This document shows positions 31,439 through 39,749 of a DNA stretch of 64,000 nt, one piece after another. The position numbers were made by a program, and so were the translations under genes. The stretch comes from Rufibacter sp. XAAS-G3-1 (GTDB lineage: Bacteria > Bacteroidota > Bacteroidia > Cytophagales > Hymenobacteraceae), in the NCBI RefSeq assembly GCF_013623775.1, contig NZ_JABFAM010000011.1, positions 111,617 through 175,616 of the forward strand, written 5' to 3'. The notes beneath the pieces were generated by a model. That model saw nothing but the letters and a program-made list of their open reading frames with translations. It ran no database searches and was not told the DNA's origin. Every line of letters begins with the position of its first letter. The stretch's first letter is position 1.

Positions 31439-32782
31439 ATGCACAAAACCACCCAACTCCTGTTACGAGGCCTTTTGCCCGTCACTTTTGCCCTCGGCAC
31501 CTTATCCGCCTTGGCGCAATCCGCAGAAAAGCCGAAGCCCATCTCCGTAGACAAGCGCTATGAAAACGAGGTAAAAGCTCTGGCTAAAAACGCCTCGGTG
31601 AAGGCTGCTTTCCAGACCATCCTGGAGTTGGAGCCGCAAACGCTTCAAGACCTGATTACGCTCACCGAGATTCCGGCCCCGCCGTTCAAAGAAGAAGTAC
31701 GCGGCAGGAAGTACGCCGAAATGCTGCGCGCCGCAGGGGCTGATTCGGTCTGGACGGATGAGGTAGGCAACGTGCTGGCCCGCCGCAAAGGCAGAACCGG
31801 CACCAAAACAGTCGTCATGGAAGCGCACCTGGACACGGTTTTCCCTGAGGGCACCAATGTGAAAGTAACCCAACGAGGAGACACGCTCCTCGCTCCCGGC
31901 ATTGGTGACGATACTAGGGGCTTAGCCATGGTACTGTCCGTTTTGAAGACGTTAGAGCAAAACGGCCTGGAAACGGAAGCTGATGTGCTGTTCATCGGCA
32001 CGGTGGGCGAAGAAGGTCAGGGCGACCTGCGCGGCGTGAAGCACCTGTTTTCAGAAAAAGGCCCTAAAATCGATTCGTACATCGCCGTGGATGGCACGGG
32101 CATAGGAAGCGTAACCAACCGAGGCTTGGGCTCGCACCGCTACCGCATCACCTTCAAAGGCCCCGGCGGACACTCCTCCGGCGCGTTCGGGCTGGTGAAT
32201 CCGCATAACGCGTTGGGCCGGGCCATCCACTACTTCGCCGTGGAGGCCGACAAATTCACCAAACAAGGCATCCGGACGACCTACAACGTGGGCGTGATTG
32301 GCGGCGGCACCTCAGTGAACTCCATTCCGTTTGAGTCCTGGATGGAAGTAGACATGCGCTCCGAGAGTCCCGAGCGGGTAGAAGGTATCGACAAACTCCT
32401 GCAGGCCGCCGTGCAGCGGGCCTTGCAGGAAGAAAACCAGATGAAGCGGATCGGGGCGAACTTAACTGTAGATGTGAAACTGATTGGCGACCGTCCGGCC
32501 GGTGGCGTGGCCCCCAGCGTGGCTTTGGTGCAGCGCAGCGTAGCCGCCACCCGGTTCCTGGGCACCGAACCTGCGTTACGCGTTGGCTCTACCAATTCCA
32601 ATATTGCGTTCTCTAAAAACGTACCGGCAGTGACCATCGGCAGCGGCGGAAAAGGCGGCGGCGCCCACGCCCTGGACGAGTATTGGATTAACGACAAAGC
32701 CTATCTGGGCACCCAACGGGCCTTGCTCCTGCTCTTGTCAGAAGCCGGGATGGCCAAAGGGAAGAAGTCTGCCGTTCAGTAA
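31439..32782 (+). CDS. Secreted M20-family metallopeptidase (tripeptidase T/ArgE-like)
   Basis: 447 residues with a signal peptide (about 1-27, ends ALAQ). Zinc ligands and catalytic residues fit the M20 family: AHLDTVFP gives His130 and Asp132, GIGDDTRG the bridging Asp157, GTVGEEGQGD the general base and ligand Glu191/192. A dimerisation lid domain (about 225-340, with HSSGAFGLVNPHNA) and a late GGGAHALDEYW, the last His ligand, complete the fold. Likely an exported amino- or tri-peptidase or deacylase. It sits between the Ntn acylase and the M14 peptidase, so the block looks like an envelope scavenging set. A half copy of family A lies in frame near residues 203-212. Confidence 0.9.
   Translation: MHKTTQLLLRGLLPVTFALGTLSALAQSAEKPKPISVDKRYENEVKALAKNASVKAAFQTILELEPQTLQDLITLTEIPAPPFKEEVRGRKYAEMLRAAGADSVWTDEVGNVLARRKGRTGTKTVVMEAHLDTVFPEGTNVKVTQRGDTLLAPGIGDDTRGLAMVLSVLKTLEQNGLETEADVLFIGTVGEEGQGDLRGVKHLFSEKGPKIDSYIAVDGTGIGSVTNRGLGSHRYRITFKGPGGHSSGAFGLVNPHNALGRAIHYFAVEADKFTKQGIRTTYNVGVIGGGTSVNSIPFESWMEVDMRSESPERVEGIDKLLQAAVQRALQEENQMKRIGANLTVDVKLIGDRPAGGVAPSVALVQRSVAATRFLGTEPALRVGSTNSNIAFSKNVPAVTIGSGGKGGGAHALDEYWINDKAYLGTQRALLLLLSEAGMAKGKKSAVQ
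32042..32071. repeat. Family A half copy inside the M20 gene
   Basis: ACCTGTTTTCAGAAAAAGGCCCTAAAAT is coding and translates as HLFSEKGPKID. The FSEKxPK register is the same as in the BatA-like cluster. Only the right half is convincing, so chance or ordinary coding constraint is possible. Confidence 0.4.
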
Positions 32783-32844
32783 TCATGCGGCAGCTTTCCG
32801 TGAGCCGAGAGGTGACCGATAAAGCTGCTCTGCGAAAGAAACTG

Positions 32845-32883
32845 CGTTTTGGGCCTGTTTTCCCGAAATCAGCTCATAAACGC
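32845..32883. repeat. Family A palindrome
   Basis: GCGTTTTGGGCCTGTTTTCC with GAAATCAGCTCATAAACG, 60 bp after the M20 stop. Confidence 0.65.
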
Positions 32884-32893
32884 TTCCCCTTAT

Positions 32894-32988
32894 TTTTGTC
32901 ATCCTGAAAGGAACTTATGGGCGAACTAGGTAGGCTTTGAATAAACGCTATTACCGTTCGCTCACAAGTTCCTTTCAGGATGACAAAA
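32894..32988. repeat. Family B element, best copy
   Basis: TTTTGTCATCCTGAAAGGAA at the left and its exact complement at the right, arms of about 30 bases around a 30-bp centre (TTCGCTCACAAG just inside the right arm). It lies 66 bp before the M14 gene start, and part of it is open in that gene's frame, which can mislead start prediction. Confidence 0.85.
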
Positions 32989-33053
32989 GAAGGGAATTGA
33001 ATAGTACTTTACGTTCTCCTATCACCTTCCTCTTACATCTAAAATCTGTTCCT

Positions 33054-35843
33054 ATGATAACAAAGTTTTACCGTTCCCTCACCCTCCTGCTGCTCTTGTC
33101 GGTGGCGGTTTGCCACGCGCAGACGGTTCCGTCGCCCAAAGAGCATTTCGGCTTCAACATAGGAGACGATTACCAATTGGCAAACTTCACGCAGACCGAA
33201 GCCTATTTCAAGAAACTGGCCGCCTCTGACCGCACCAAGTTGGTGGACATCGGGCTCACCGAGGAAGGCCGTCATCAGTTCATGCTCATTGTTTCTTCGC
33301 CGGAGAACATCCGGAATCTGAGCCGTTTTAAGGAAATCTCGCAGAAACTGGCCCGGGCCGAAAACCTCACGGAGGCACAAGCCCGCACCTTAGCGGCAGA
33401 GGGTAAAGCCGTGGTGTGGATTGACGGCGGGCTGCACGCCACCGAAACCGTGGGCATTCACCAACTGATAGAAACCGCCTGGAATCTGGTGAGCCGCCAG
33501 GATGCCGAAACCAAGCGCCTGCTGGACAAGACCATTGTGCTCCTGACGCACGCCAACCCCGACGGGCAGGAACTGGTGAGCAACTGGTACATGCGCGCGC
33601 GCAAAGAAAAAGACCGCTCCCTAAGCAATCTGCCCCGCCTGTACCAGAAATACGTGGGCCATGACAACAACCGTGATTTCTTCATGAACAACATGAAAGA
33701 GTCGCAGAACATCAGCCGCCAGCTGTTTGTAGAGTGGATTCCGCAGATTATGTACAACCACCACCAGCGCGGCCCGGCCGGGTCGGTGCTGGCAGGGCCG
33801 CCGTACCGTGACCCGTTCAACTACGCGTACGACCCGCTGCTGGTGACCAGCATTGATGCCGTGGGCGCCGCCATGAACAACCGCCTGAACGCCGAGGACA
33901 AGCCCGGCTACACCCAGCGGGCAGGCTCCCAGTTTTCCACCTGGTGGAACGGCGGTTTGCGCACCACGCCGTACTTCCACAACATGGTAGGCCTGCTCAC
34001 CGAAATCATCGGGCATCCTACGCCGGAAGAGATACCGTTGGTGCCGCAACGTCTGTTGCCCAATGGTGCCACGCCTAACCCAGTCACGCCGCAGAAGTGG
34101 CATTTCAAGCAGTCCATTGATTATTCTGTATCGCTCAACTATGCCGTGCTTGATTATGCAGCCCGTCACCGCGATGAATTGCTGTATAACATCTACCGCA
34201 TGGGCAAGAACTCCATGGAGCGCGGCAGTAAAGACTATTGGGCTCTTTCTCCCAAGCACGTAGAAGCCATTACCGCCGCTCACGCGAAAGAGCAGAAATC
34301 AACTGAGGGTGACAACTCCACTAGTGAGGCCGCTTCCGGTGGCGGAGGCAACGTTCCGGTAAAGCACTTTGAGACGGTGTTCAAAGACCCGGCCTTACGC
34401 GACCCAAGGGGCTACATCATCTCGGCGGCCCAGCCTGATTTTCCTACCGCCGTCACCTTTGTGAACGCACTTATCAAGTCTGGAATTCTGGTGCACAAGG
34501 CGACCGAAGAATTTAAAGTAGCGGGCAAAAGCTACCCCGCCGGATCTTACGTGGTGAAGACCGATCAGGCGTTTCGGCCGCACGTCCTGGACATGTTTGA
34601 ACCGCAGGAGCACCCCAACGATTTTCAGTACCCGGGCGGGCCTCCCATCAGGCCATATGACGCCGCCGGGTGGACGTTGGCGTTCCAGATGGGCGTGCAG
34701 TTTGACCGAGTTTTAGACAGCTTCAAAGGCCCCTTCCAACCTATACCGTACGGCGAACTGCAAGTTCCCAAAGGCAACCTGCAAGCCTCGGCGACTGATG
34801 CTGGTTATGTATTGGATGCCCGCGCCAACCATTCGTTCATTGCCGTCAATGACTTGCTCCAGGCCGGTGCCGAGGTGTACCGAATGCCTGCTTCCGGTGC
34901 TGACCAAGGCAATTTCTTCGTTCCAGCCACCGACAAATCCAGAGCCCTCGTGCAAAAAGCCGCCGCTGATTATGGGCTTACCATCAAAGGAGTTGGGCAA
35001 CGTCCGGCTGGTGCCACCAGCAAGGTTTCTCCCCTGCGCATCGCCCTTTGGGATACCTACGGAGGTTCCATGCCCTCGGGCTGGACGCGCTGGATTATGG
35101 AGCAATACCATTTTCCCAGCCAACTGGTGTATGCCAAGGACATTGACGCCGGTGACCTGAACAAGAAATATGACGTGATTCTGTTTGTGACCCGGGCCAT
35201 TCCACCCGTTTCGGCGCAAGGCAACAATGAAAGAGGCGGCGACGGCCGAGGCCCCAAGCCGGAAGACATTCCTGCGGAGTACCGCTCTCAGCTGGGTTCC
35301 ATCACCGCAGACAAGTCTATCCCGGCCCTCCGGAAGTTCATGGAAGCGGGCGGCACCGTGGTCACCATCGGCACCAGCACCAACCTGGCCTATCACCTGA
35401 AGCTCCCCGTGAGCAACGCCTTGGTGGAGATGAATGCCTCCGGACAGGCCAGACCGCTTGCGTCCACCAAATATTACATCCCCGGCAGCATCCTGCGCGT
35501 GAAATACGCCACTTCCCAGCCCGCCACTTGGGGTATGCCCACCGAAGGCGATGTGTATTTTGACAACAGCCCCGTGTTCAAACTCGCCCCAGATGCCGTC
35601 GCCAATGGCGTCATAAAACCACTGGCCTGGTTCTCCACTGATAAACCGCTCCGCAGCGGCTGGGCCTGGGGACAGGCGTATTTGAAAGATGGTGTAGCGG
35701 CTTTCTCCGCCCCCGTGGGCGCAGGTACTTTCTACGCCTTTGGCCCGGAGATTACGTTCCGGGGTCAGGCGCACGGCACTTTCAAACTGCTGTTTAATCA
35801 GTTGTATTCCACAGGTACGGGTGCGGCACAAAGCATGCGGTAG
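33054..35843 (+). CDS. Secreted M14-family zinc carboxypeptidase-like protein
   Basis: 929 residues from the ATG at 33054. The open frame extends back to 32937 through family B repeat DNA, but the signal peptide (LTLLLLLSVAVCHAQ) fits the ATG. The M14 domain covers about 40-330: GLHATE gives the first zinc His and Glu, and NNRDFF and YNHHQRGP carry later active-site residues. Inside, an acidic Ser/Gly-rich linker (EGDNSTSEAASGGGG) precedes beta-rich domains, and about 680-830 has a class I glutamine-amidotransferase-like pattern (LRIALWDTYGGSMPSGWTRW). This long M14-plus-GATase-like layout is seen in secreted Bacteroidota peptidases. It probably trims peptides or peptidoglycan-derived substrates outside the cytoplasm. 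Confidence 0.88.
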   Translation: MITKFYRSLTLLLLLSVAVCHAQTVPSPKEHFGFNIGDDYQLANFTQTEAYFKKLAASDRTKLVDIGLTEEGRHQFMLIVSSPENIRNLSRFKEISQKLARAENLTEAQARTLAAEGKAVVWIDGGLHATETVGIHQLIETAWNLVSRQDAETKRLLDKTIVLLTHANPDGQELVSNWYMRARKEKDRSLSNLPRLYQKYVGHDNNRDFFMNNMKESQNISRQLFVEWIPQIMYNHHQRGPAGSVLAGPPYRDPFNYAYDPLLVTSIDAVGAAMNNRLNAEDKPGYTQRAGSQFSTWWNGGLRTTPYFHNMVGLLTEIIGHPTPEEIPLVPQRLLPNGATPNPVTPQKWHFKQSIDYSVSLNYAVLDYAARHRDELLYNIYRMGKNSMERGSKDYWALSPKHVEAITAAHAKEQKSTEGDNSTSEAASGGGGNVPVKHFETVFKDPALRDPRGYIISAAQPDFPTAVTFVNALIKSGILVHKATEEFKVAGKSYPAGSYVVKTDQAFRPHVLDMFEPQEHPNDFQYPGGPPIRPYDAAGWTLAFQMGVQFDRVLDSFKGPFQPIPYGELQVPKGNLQASATDAGYVLDARANHSFIAVNDLLQAGAEVYRMPASGADQGNFFVPATDKSRALVQKAAADYGLTIKGVGQRPAGATSKVSPLRIALWDTYGGSMPSGWTRWIMEQYHFPSQLVYAKDIDAGDLNKKYDVILFVTRAIPPVSAQGNNERGGDGRGPKPEDIPAEYRSQLGSITADKSIPALRKFMEAGGTVVTIGTSTNLAYHLKLPVSNALVEMNASGQARPLASTKYYIPGSILRVKYATSQPATWGMPTEGDVYFDNSPVFKLAPDAVANGVIKPLAWFSTDKPLRSGWAWGQAYLKDGVAAFSAPVGAGTFYAFGPEITFRGQAHGTFKLLFNQLYSTGTGAAQSMR

Positions 35844-35945
35844 AAAGAGATTATTATCAGCGTTCGTCCTGTTGTTATCGCTTGCTTACTGGATGAACGC
35901 AGATAATGACTTTATAGAATACTTTTAAAAGTTGACAAATGAAGC

Positions 35946-35990
35946 TGTTTAGGGGTTCCTGCCTGTTTTCATAAAAGCAGGCAGAAAACG
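35946..35990. repeat. Family A palindrome
   Basis: The inner arms CTGCCTGTTTTC / AAGCAGGCAG pair well; the flanking TGTTTAGGGG and AAAACG are weaker. Located 100 bp past the M14 stop. Confidence 0.65.
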
Positions 35991-36012
35991 ATGGCACAAG
36001 CAGATGCTTTTA

Positions 36013-36173
36013 GAGCATGTTTAAAATTTGTCTTTCGTGCTGCAAATGGCCATAGAAAGAACCCTACGTTCGCGCTTCTATCGCCTTCGTAGCGCTGCCA
36101 CGAGGTTCTGAAACCACCTCCGCAGAACCTTACTCTTGCCATTCTCGCTGATGAATCCAAAATTTAACATGCC
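36013..36173. mobile_element. Family C MITE-like element, copy 1
   Basis: About 161 bp with terminal inverted repeats GAGCATGTTTAAAATTT and, at the far end read in reverse, GGCATGTTAAATTTT. Its reverse complement matches the element at 60077-60242 across most of its length (shared block CGTAGCRGCGCTACGAAGGCG). It encodes no transposase, so it would be a non-autonomous element. Confidence 0.7.
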
Positions 36174-36200
36174 CTTACCAGTAGACAGACCTCTTGTTCT

Positions 36201-36232
36201 TGAACTGTTTTCCGAAAAAGAGCCTAAAAACG
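36201..36232. repeat. Family A half copy
   Basis: GAACTGTTTTCCGAAAAAGAGCCTAAAAACGA; the right half is good, the left is lost. Confidence 0.45.
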
Positions 36233-36349
36233 AAGTAGCAGCGGACGCTTGCAAAGAAATTGCTTTAAATACCGGTTTATGAAAAACCCTAAACAGGTTC
36301 TACTATTCGCATAACCCTGTGAATGGCTTTGAAATAATAAATTCTGTGC

Positions 36350-36910
36350 TTAGATAACTTTTTTGAATTCGGGGCTTTGTAGGTTCAACACATAGCTCCC
36401 TCTTGCATTCCCTTTATTGTCATTGAACCTTTGCTGGTATTCATGGAGCGGAGCGTCTGCAATCAACTTGGAAATATCAGCAAAGGAGATTTGCCATACT
36501 CCTGTCATAGGACTGACATTGATCCGTGACGCACCTTGTTCAAACCTCAAGGCTTGCCAGTCAACCCAAAAATATATTTCAATGTTAGCGTAATGTGCCT
36601 TATAGCGTAAAAAGTCTTTTTCATTAAATACTACCGCCCACTGCGGGTCTAGAGCGTAGCGGGATTTGGCCTGAAAGAAAGGAGTATTCTGGACTTTCAC
36701 GTCTCCTAGCTGCTGATCTTGCAGACGAAGTAGATCTGGCGCATATTTATTATGAGACTTTTCAGGGTTTATCGCTACGTGCAACTGTGTTCCGAAGAGT
36801 TGCACAAACGCCTCCTCTTTCTTTACTCCAAATTGGCACCAAACCCCTTTGTCCTGTAAGTCATGATGGGTAATTGCCTTGTTGTTAATGTCGTATAATG
36901 TATAGGCCAT
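36350..36910 (-). CDS. PD-(D/E)XK nuclease-like protein, putative type II restriction endonuclease
   Basis: 186 residues. I do not recognise a named family. The stretch YAPDLLRLQDQQLGDVKVQ (about 56-74) has the spacing of a PD-(D/E)XK site: PD, then about 11 residues, then DVK in a strand-like context, followed by a helix-prone aromatic region. The gene is AT-rich. It starts 91 bp from, and divergent to, a truncated cytosine-5 DNA methyltransferase gene, the usual neighbour of a type II restriction enzyme. The frame is intact. Either the enzyme has lost activity, or another methylase protects the genome, or it is not a restriction enzyme. No signal peptide or membrane segment. Confidence 0.55.
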   Translation of the reverse strand: MAYTLYDINNKAITHHDLQDKGVWCQFGVKKEEAFVQLFGTQLHVAINPEKSHNKYAPDLLRLQDQQLGDVKVQNTPFFQAKSRYALDPQWAVVFNEKDFLRYKAHYANIEIYFWVDWQALRFEQGASRINVSPMTGVWQISFADISKLIADAPLHEYQQRFNDNKGNARGSYVLNLQSPEFKKVI

Positions 36911-36959
36911 CTTTATAAAATATTTGGTTTATTCAATATAGGTACTTACAGGAATAAAG

Positions 36960-36990
36960 TTGTCTTCCCCAGGGTTTAAGATTACTTTCG
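36960..36990 (+). promoter_or_regulatory. Promoter of the methyltransferase remnant
   Basis: TTG (36960-36962), 20 bases, then TACTTTCG (36983-36990), one base off TANNTTTG. The predicted start would be only a few bases before the ATG at 37002, so the transcript would be almost leaderless. Confidence 0.5.
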
Positions 36991-37001
36991 CATCCGAAAC
37001 T

Positions 37002-37518
37002 ATGGACACTACCAATCTGATTCCAGTAGCCGAAGCGGCACAAGTTTTAAATTGCTCAGAGCAATTCGTGAGACAATTACTAAGAGAAGGAATCATTCAG
37101 GGACAAAGACTTAAAAGCACTTGGCTCATTGACAAGAACACATTTGAGCCAGAAAGAATTGAGTTAAGAAAAAATAAAACAAACCCGAGCGATAGAAAGT
37201 CCCAGATTAAATTGGATTCAACGAGCAGCCACAAGAAGCTTAAGGCGTTAAGTTTCTTCTCTGGTGCTGGCGGGTTAGACATAGGTCTTGACAAGGTTGG
37301 GATCAAAGTCTTGCTAGCCTGCGAAATAGACAAGGCTAGCAGAAGAACCCTCATCACAAACAATCCTGAAATTGGCCTTATAGGATAATTATTTAAAAGA
37401 ATCAAAAAAATTTAAAGGAGGACTATTTGAATTCATTGCGGCTATTCTTTTGGAGAATAGTAGAGCTTTAACATTAGAGGGTAGAAAAGACTTTCTAGTT
37501 TCTGAACTACTTGTGTAA
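37002..37518 (+). pseudogene. Truncated HTH-fused DNA (cytosine-5) methyltransferase remnant
   Basis: The open frame from the ATG at 37002 ends at 37388 (128 residues). Residues about 5-48 are an excisionase-like helix-turn-helix (VAEAAQVLNCSEQFVRQLL). From about 79 the methyltransferase starts with motif I FFSGAGGLDIGLD and motif II ACEIDKASRR, then stops after NNPEIGLIG. The PC, ENV and QRR motifs, and so the catalytic Cys and target recognition domain, are absent. In the +1 frame a further segment (KKFKGGLFEFIAAILLENSR, to a stop at 37516-37518) looks like the C-terminus of a protein. This suggests an internal deletion that fused the start of the methylase gene to the end of it or of a neighbour. 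The TTG at 36960 is not needed as a start. Confidence 0.75.
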
Positions 37519-37693
37519 TAATTATCTTTAATAAATCTACCTTCCCTTTGTATTTAAAGACTAAACAGGCAGATAAATAATCCTATATTATTTTAAAAGG
37601 CTTTAATAACATCAACTATCATTGCAGGCACCTTTTGCAATAATGCCTGACCTTAAAGCAATTGTTTGTCCGAGATTTGTCCGGACTTAAAAG

Positions 37694-37736
37694 AAAAACG
37701 CGAAGATTGCTGAAATTCAGCAATCTTCGCGTTTTT
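37694..37736 (-). terminator. Intrinsic terminator of the initiator tRNA
   Basis: Perfect 21-bp stem: AAAAACGCGAAGATTGCTGAA (37694-37714, given here for its pairing) with its complement at 37716-37736. On the minus strand it directly follows the tRNA and ends in a T-run, as an intrinsic terminator should. Confidence 0.85.
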
Positions 37737-37739
37737 AGG

Positions 37740-37812
<73 letters not shown>

Positions 37813-37874
37813 CTGTTTGTAATACAAATGTAGGGGCTTTTTCTATTCGCTCCAAATACTTTGTGAAAGTTTTT

Positions 37875-39668
37875 CTAAAAACGGCCCGTAATCCCGAAGT
37901 GAATCTTGCCGCGTTGCAGGCTAAACCCCTCCTGAGAAGTCCTTCCTACGGAGTAAACTAGCTGAAACACACCGGCTCCCGTGGAGAAACTGATACCGCC
38001 ACCTACGCCGCTGGCCCACTGAATATTTTTTTCACGTTGAAGGTCACGGCGCAGATATCCTTGGTCGTACAGGAGGAAAACGTACGAATCTTGGCCGGTA
38101 TACTGCCGATACTCCAGCGTACTGAGGACGTACGACGAGGCATAAAAGGCGTAATCGTCAAAGCCCCGGAGCGTAGCCAGTCCGCCTAAGCGGAACAGTT
38201 CATTCAGGTACAGCCGTTGATTCACCAAGGCCTCGGCGCGCAGGCGCGTGAGCACCACCCCGTTTTTGGTGACCGGCCAGTACCGCTCCACCCGCCCGGA
38301 GAGGGAAAGCTGGGAGGTTTTCAGCTGCAGGGTGTCATAGTAGCTGGCTTCCACCCGGGCGTTGCGCTGCACCCGCTTGTTTCCTACTGCACCCTGAAAA
38401 AAGGCTTGGGTGCCTCGGCGTGGAAAGTACAGGTCATCTAAGTTGCCCCAAGCATACGACAACCCGTACGAGGTGAAGTTGGCGTCAATAGCCGAGGAGT
38501 CGGAGGTGCGCTGCCGCAGGGCTTCCGGCGAGAGTAGTTGGGAGCTGACCACCTCGGCAAAGAACGTAACACGGCTGGTGGTAGACAGCGGATAGGCAAT
38601 CTCCAGGCGGGGACGCAGGTTCAGAAAAGACGTGTCTTGCTTGTAGAGATGGAACAGCCCGGCCACCTCAAAAGGCGAGTTGAAAAAGTGCGGGTGGCGG
38701 TATTCCACATCCAGAAGTTGCGAGTTACGTTCTACTTTGCGCCAATGCAGGCCAATCTGCTTGCCGCTGCCCCGCAGGTTACGCACCTGCAGGTTCACTT
38801 CGCCGGTAATCAAAAGTTTGGCTGCCGAGGAGTTAGGGTCAGGTAGAAACCCGATGATACCGTCAAACTGATTGGCTTTTTTCTCGTCCAGGAAGAAATA
38901 CACGCGGGCCTGGTTTTTCGCGAACAAGACCTGCGGATCGCCGGTGATGCGCACAAACGGCAACTGCCGGAGCGCCCGCATGGCAGCTTCTATGCGTTGC
39001 AGAGAATATGGCTGGCCCGGGGCAAGCTGGGTGTAGCGGTACAGGGTGCGCAACTGCATGCGGCTGCTGCCGATGATTTGCACCGAGTCAATGAGCATCA
39101 AAGGCCCACGCGCCACCCGCAACACGCCGCTGATGGAATCGTTGTAGAGGCGCAGGGAATCTATTTGGACGGCGGCATAGGGAAAACCGCTGTTCTCTGC
39201 TTCGCGCAGGAGTGCTTGTTGCAATTGGGCAAACTCCGCCGGACGGAAAGGCTGACCGCTGTACAGTTTCTCCCGGAAGCCCACTTTCTCCAGCAGCCCT
39301 TCGCCTACGTTGCCGTTTCGGAGCGAGGCCCAGCTATACGGCCGACCCACGTACACGTGCACCCACAGAGAATCTTTGCGTTGTTGCAGGCTGTCAATAG
39401 AAGCGGTGAGGTAGCCTTCTTCCTGCACGCGGGAAAGCCAGCCGCGGAGTTCCTGCTGCAAACCCAGCGAATCGCGGGAGGTGAGTTTGGGTTGGAGACG
39501 CTGCCAGATTCTGACGGCATCGGGGTCGGGCGAGAGGACTTTTACCACCCGTTTGTCCTGCGCCTGTCCCACGCCGCCGCAAAGCAGCAAACCCAGGAGG
39601 AGCCCCAGAAATGCGTATCTTTGCCAGCGACTCTTTTGGCACGGACGGGAACTAGACCTCCTCTTCAT
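37875..39668 (-). CDS. BamA/TamA-like outer membrane protein with POTRA domains
   Basis: 597 residues from the ATG at 39668; the frame extends to 39860 but that part overlaps hemW and has no signal. Signal peptide about 13-37 (LLLGLLLCGGVGQAQ). Residues about 45-250 have the beta-alpha-alpha-beta rhythm of POTRA domains (DSLQQRKDSLWVHVYVGRPY, PLMLIDSVQIIGSSRMQL, AMRALRQLPFVR). About 260-597 is the D15/Omp85 barrel, with LNELFRLGGLATLRGFDDYAF containing the RGF-type loop motif that inserts in the lumen; the chain ends in an aromatic GRF. It is shorter than BamA (usually about 800), so more like TamA or a two-partner/lipid-transfer Omp85. It presumably inserts proteins into, or moves them across, the outer membrane. 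Confidence 0.87.
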   Translation of the reverse strand: MKRRSSSRPCQKSRWQRYAFLGLLLGLLLCGGVGQAQDKRVVKVLSPDPDAVRIWQRLQPKLTSRDSLGLQQELRGWLSRVQEEGYLTASIDSLQQRKDSLWVHVYVGRPYSWASLRNGNVGEGLLEKVGFREKLYSGQPFRPAEFAQLQQALLREAENSGFPYAAVQIDSLRLYNDSISGVLRVARGPLMLIDSVQIIGSSRMQLRTLYRYTQLAPGQPYSLQRIEAAMRALRQLPFVRITGDPQVLFAKNQARVYFFLDEKKANQFDGIIGFLPDPNSSAAKLLITGEVNLQVRNLRGSGKQIGLHWRKVERNSQLLDVEYRHPHFFNSPFEVAGLFHLYKQDTSFLNLRPRLEIAYPLSTTSRVTFFAEVVSSQLLSPEALRQRTSDSSAIDANFTSYGLSYAWGNLDDLYFPRRGTQAFFQGAVGNKRVQRNARVEASYYDTLQLKTSQLSLSGRVERYWPVTKNGVVLTRLRAEALVNQRLYLNELFRLGGLATLRGFDDYAFYASSYVLSTLEYRQYTGQDSYVFLLYDQGYLRRDLQREKNIQWASGVGGGISFSTGAGVFQLVYSVGRTSQEGFSLQRGKIHFGITGRF

Positions 39669-39694
39669 TGTTTCTAAAGGTACGGCTTCTGCCA

Positions 39695-39702
39695 CAAAGG
39701 TA
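39695..39702 (-). promoter_or_regulatory. -7 element of the Omp85 gene
   Basis: TACCTTTG on the minus strand, 27 bases before the ATG at 39668, is an exact TANNTTTG. The -33 TTG is not clear. Confidence 0.45.
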
Positions 39703-39749
39703 CGGCCGGTTCTATTTACACGTAACGCTTTCCATAGCCCCAGCATATT

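Larger units (their letters stand above)
35844..36349. other. Repeat-bearing gap before the decayed R-M locus
   Basis: No gene seen. It contains two family A copies (35946-35990, 36201-36232) and a family C element (36013-36173). Base composition turns AT-rich towards 36.3 kb. Confidence 0.6.

Noticed and set aside
32937..33053. Upstream extension of the M14 gene
   Set aside because: The extra residues come from a family B palindrome, and the signal peptide fits the ATG at 33054.
34713..35831. 372-codon open frame antisense to the M14 peptidase
   Set aside because: Same reason; low-complexity His/Gly/Val composition, no recognisable motif.
39616..39623. TATCTTTG as a hemW promoter
   Set aside because: It lies inside the Omp85 coding sequence, 127 bp before hemW, and no TTG lies at the right distance.
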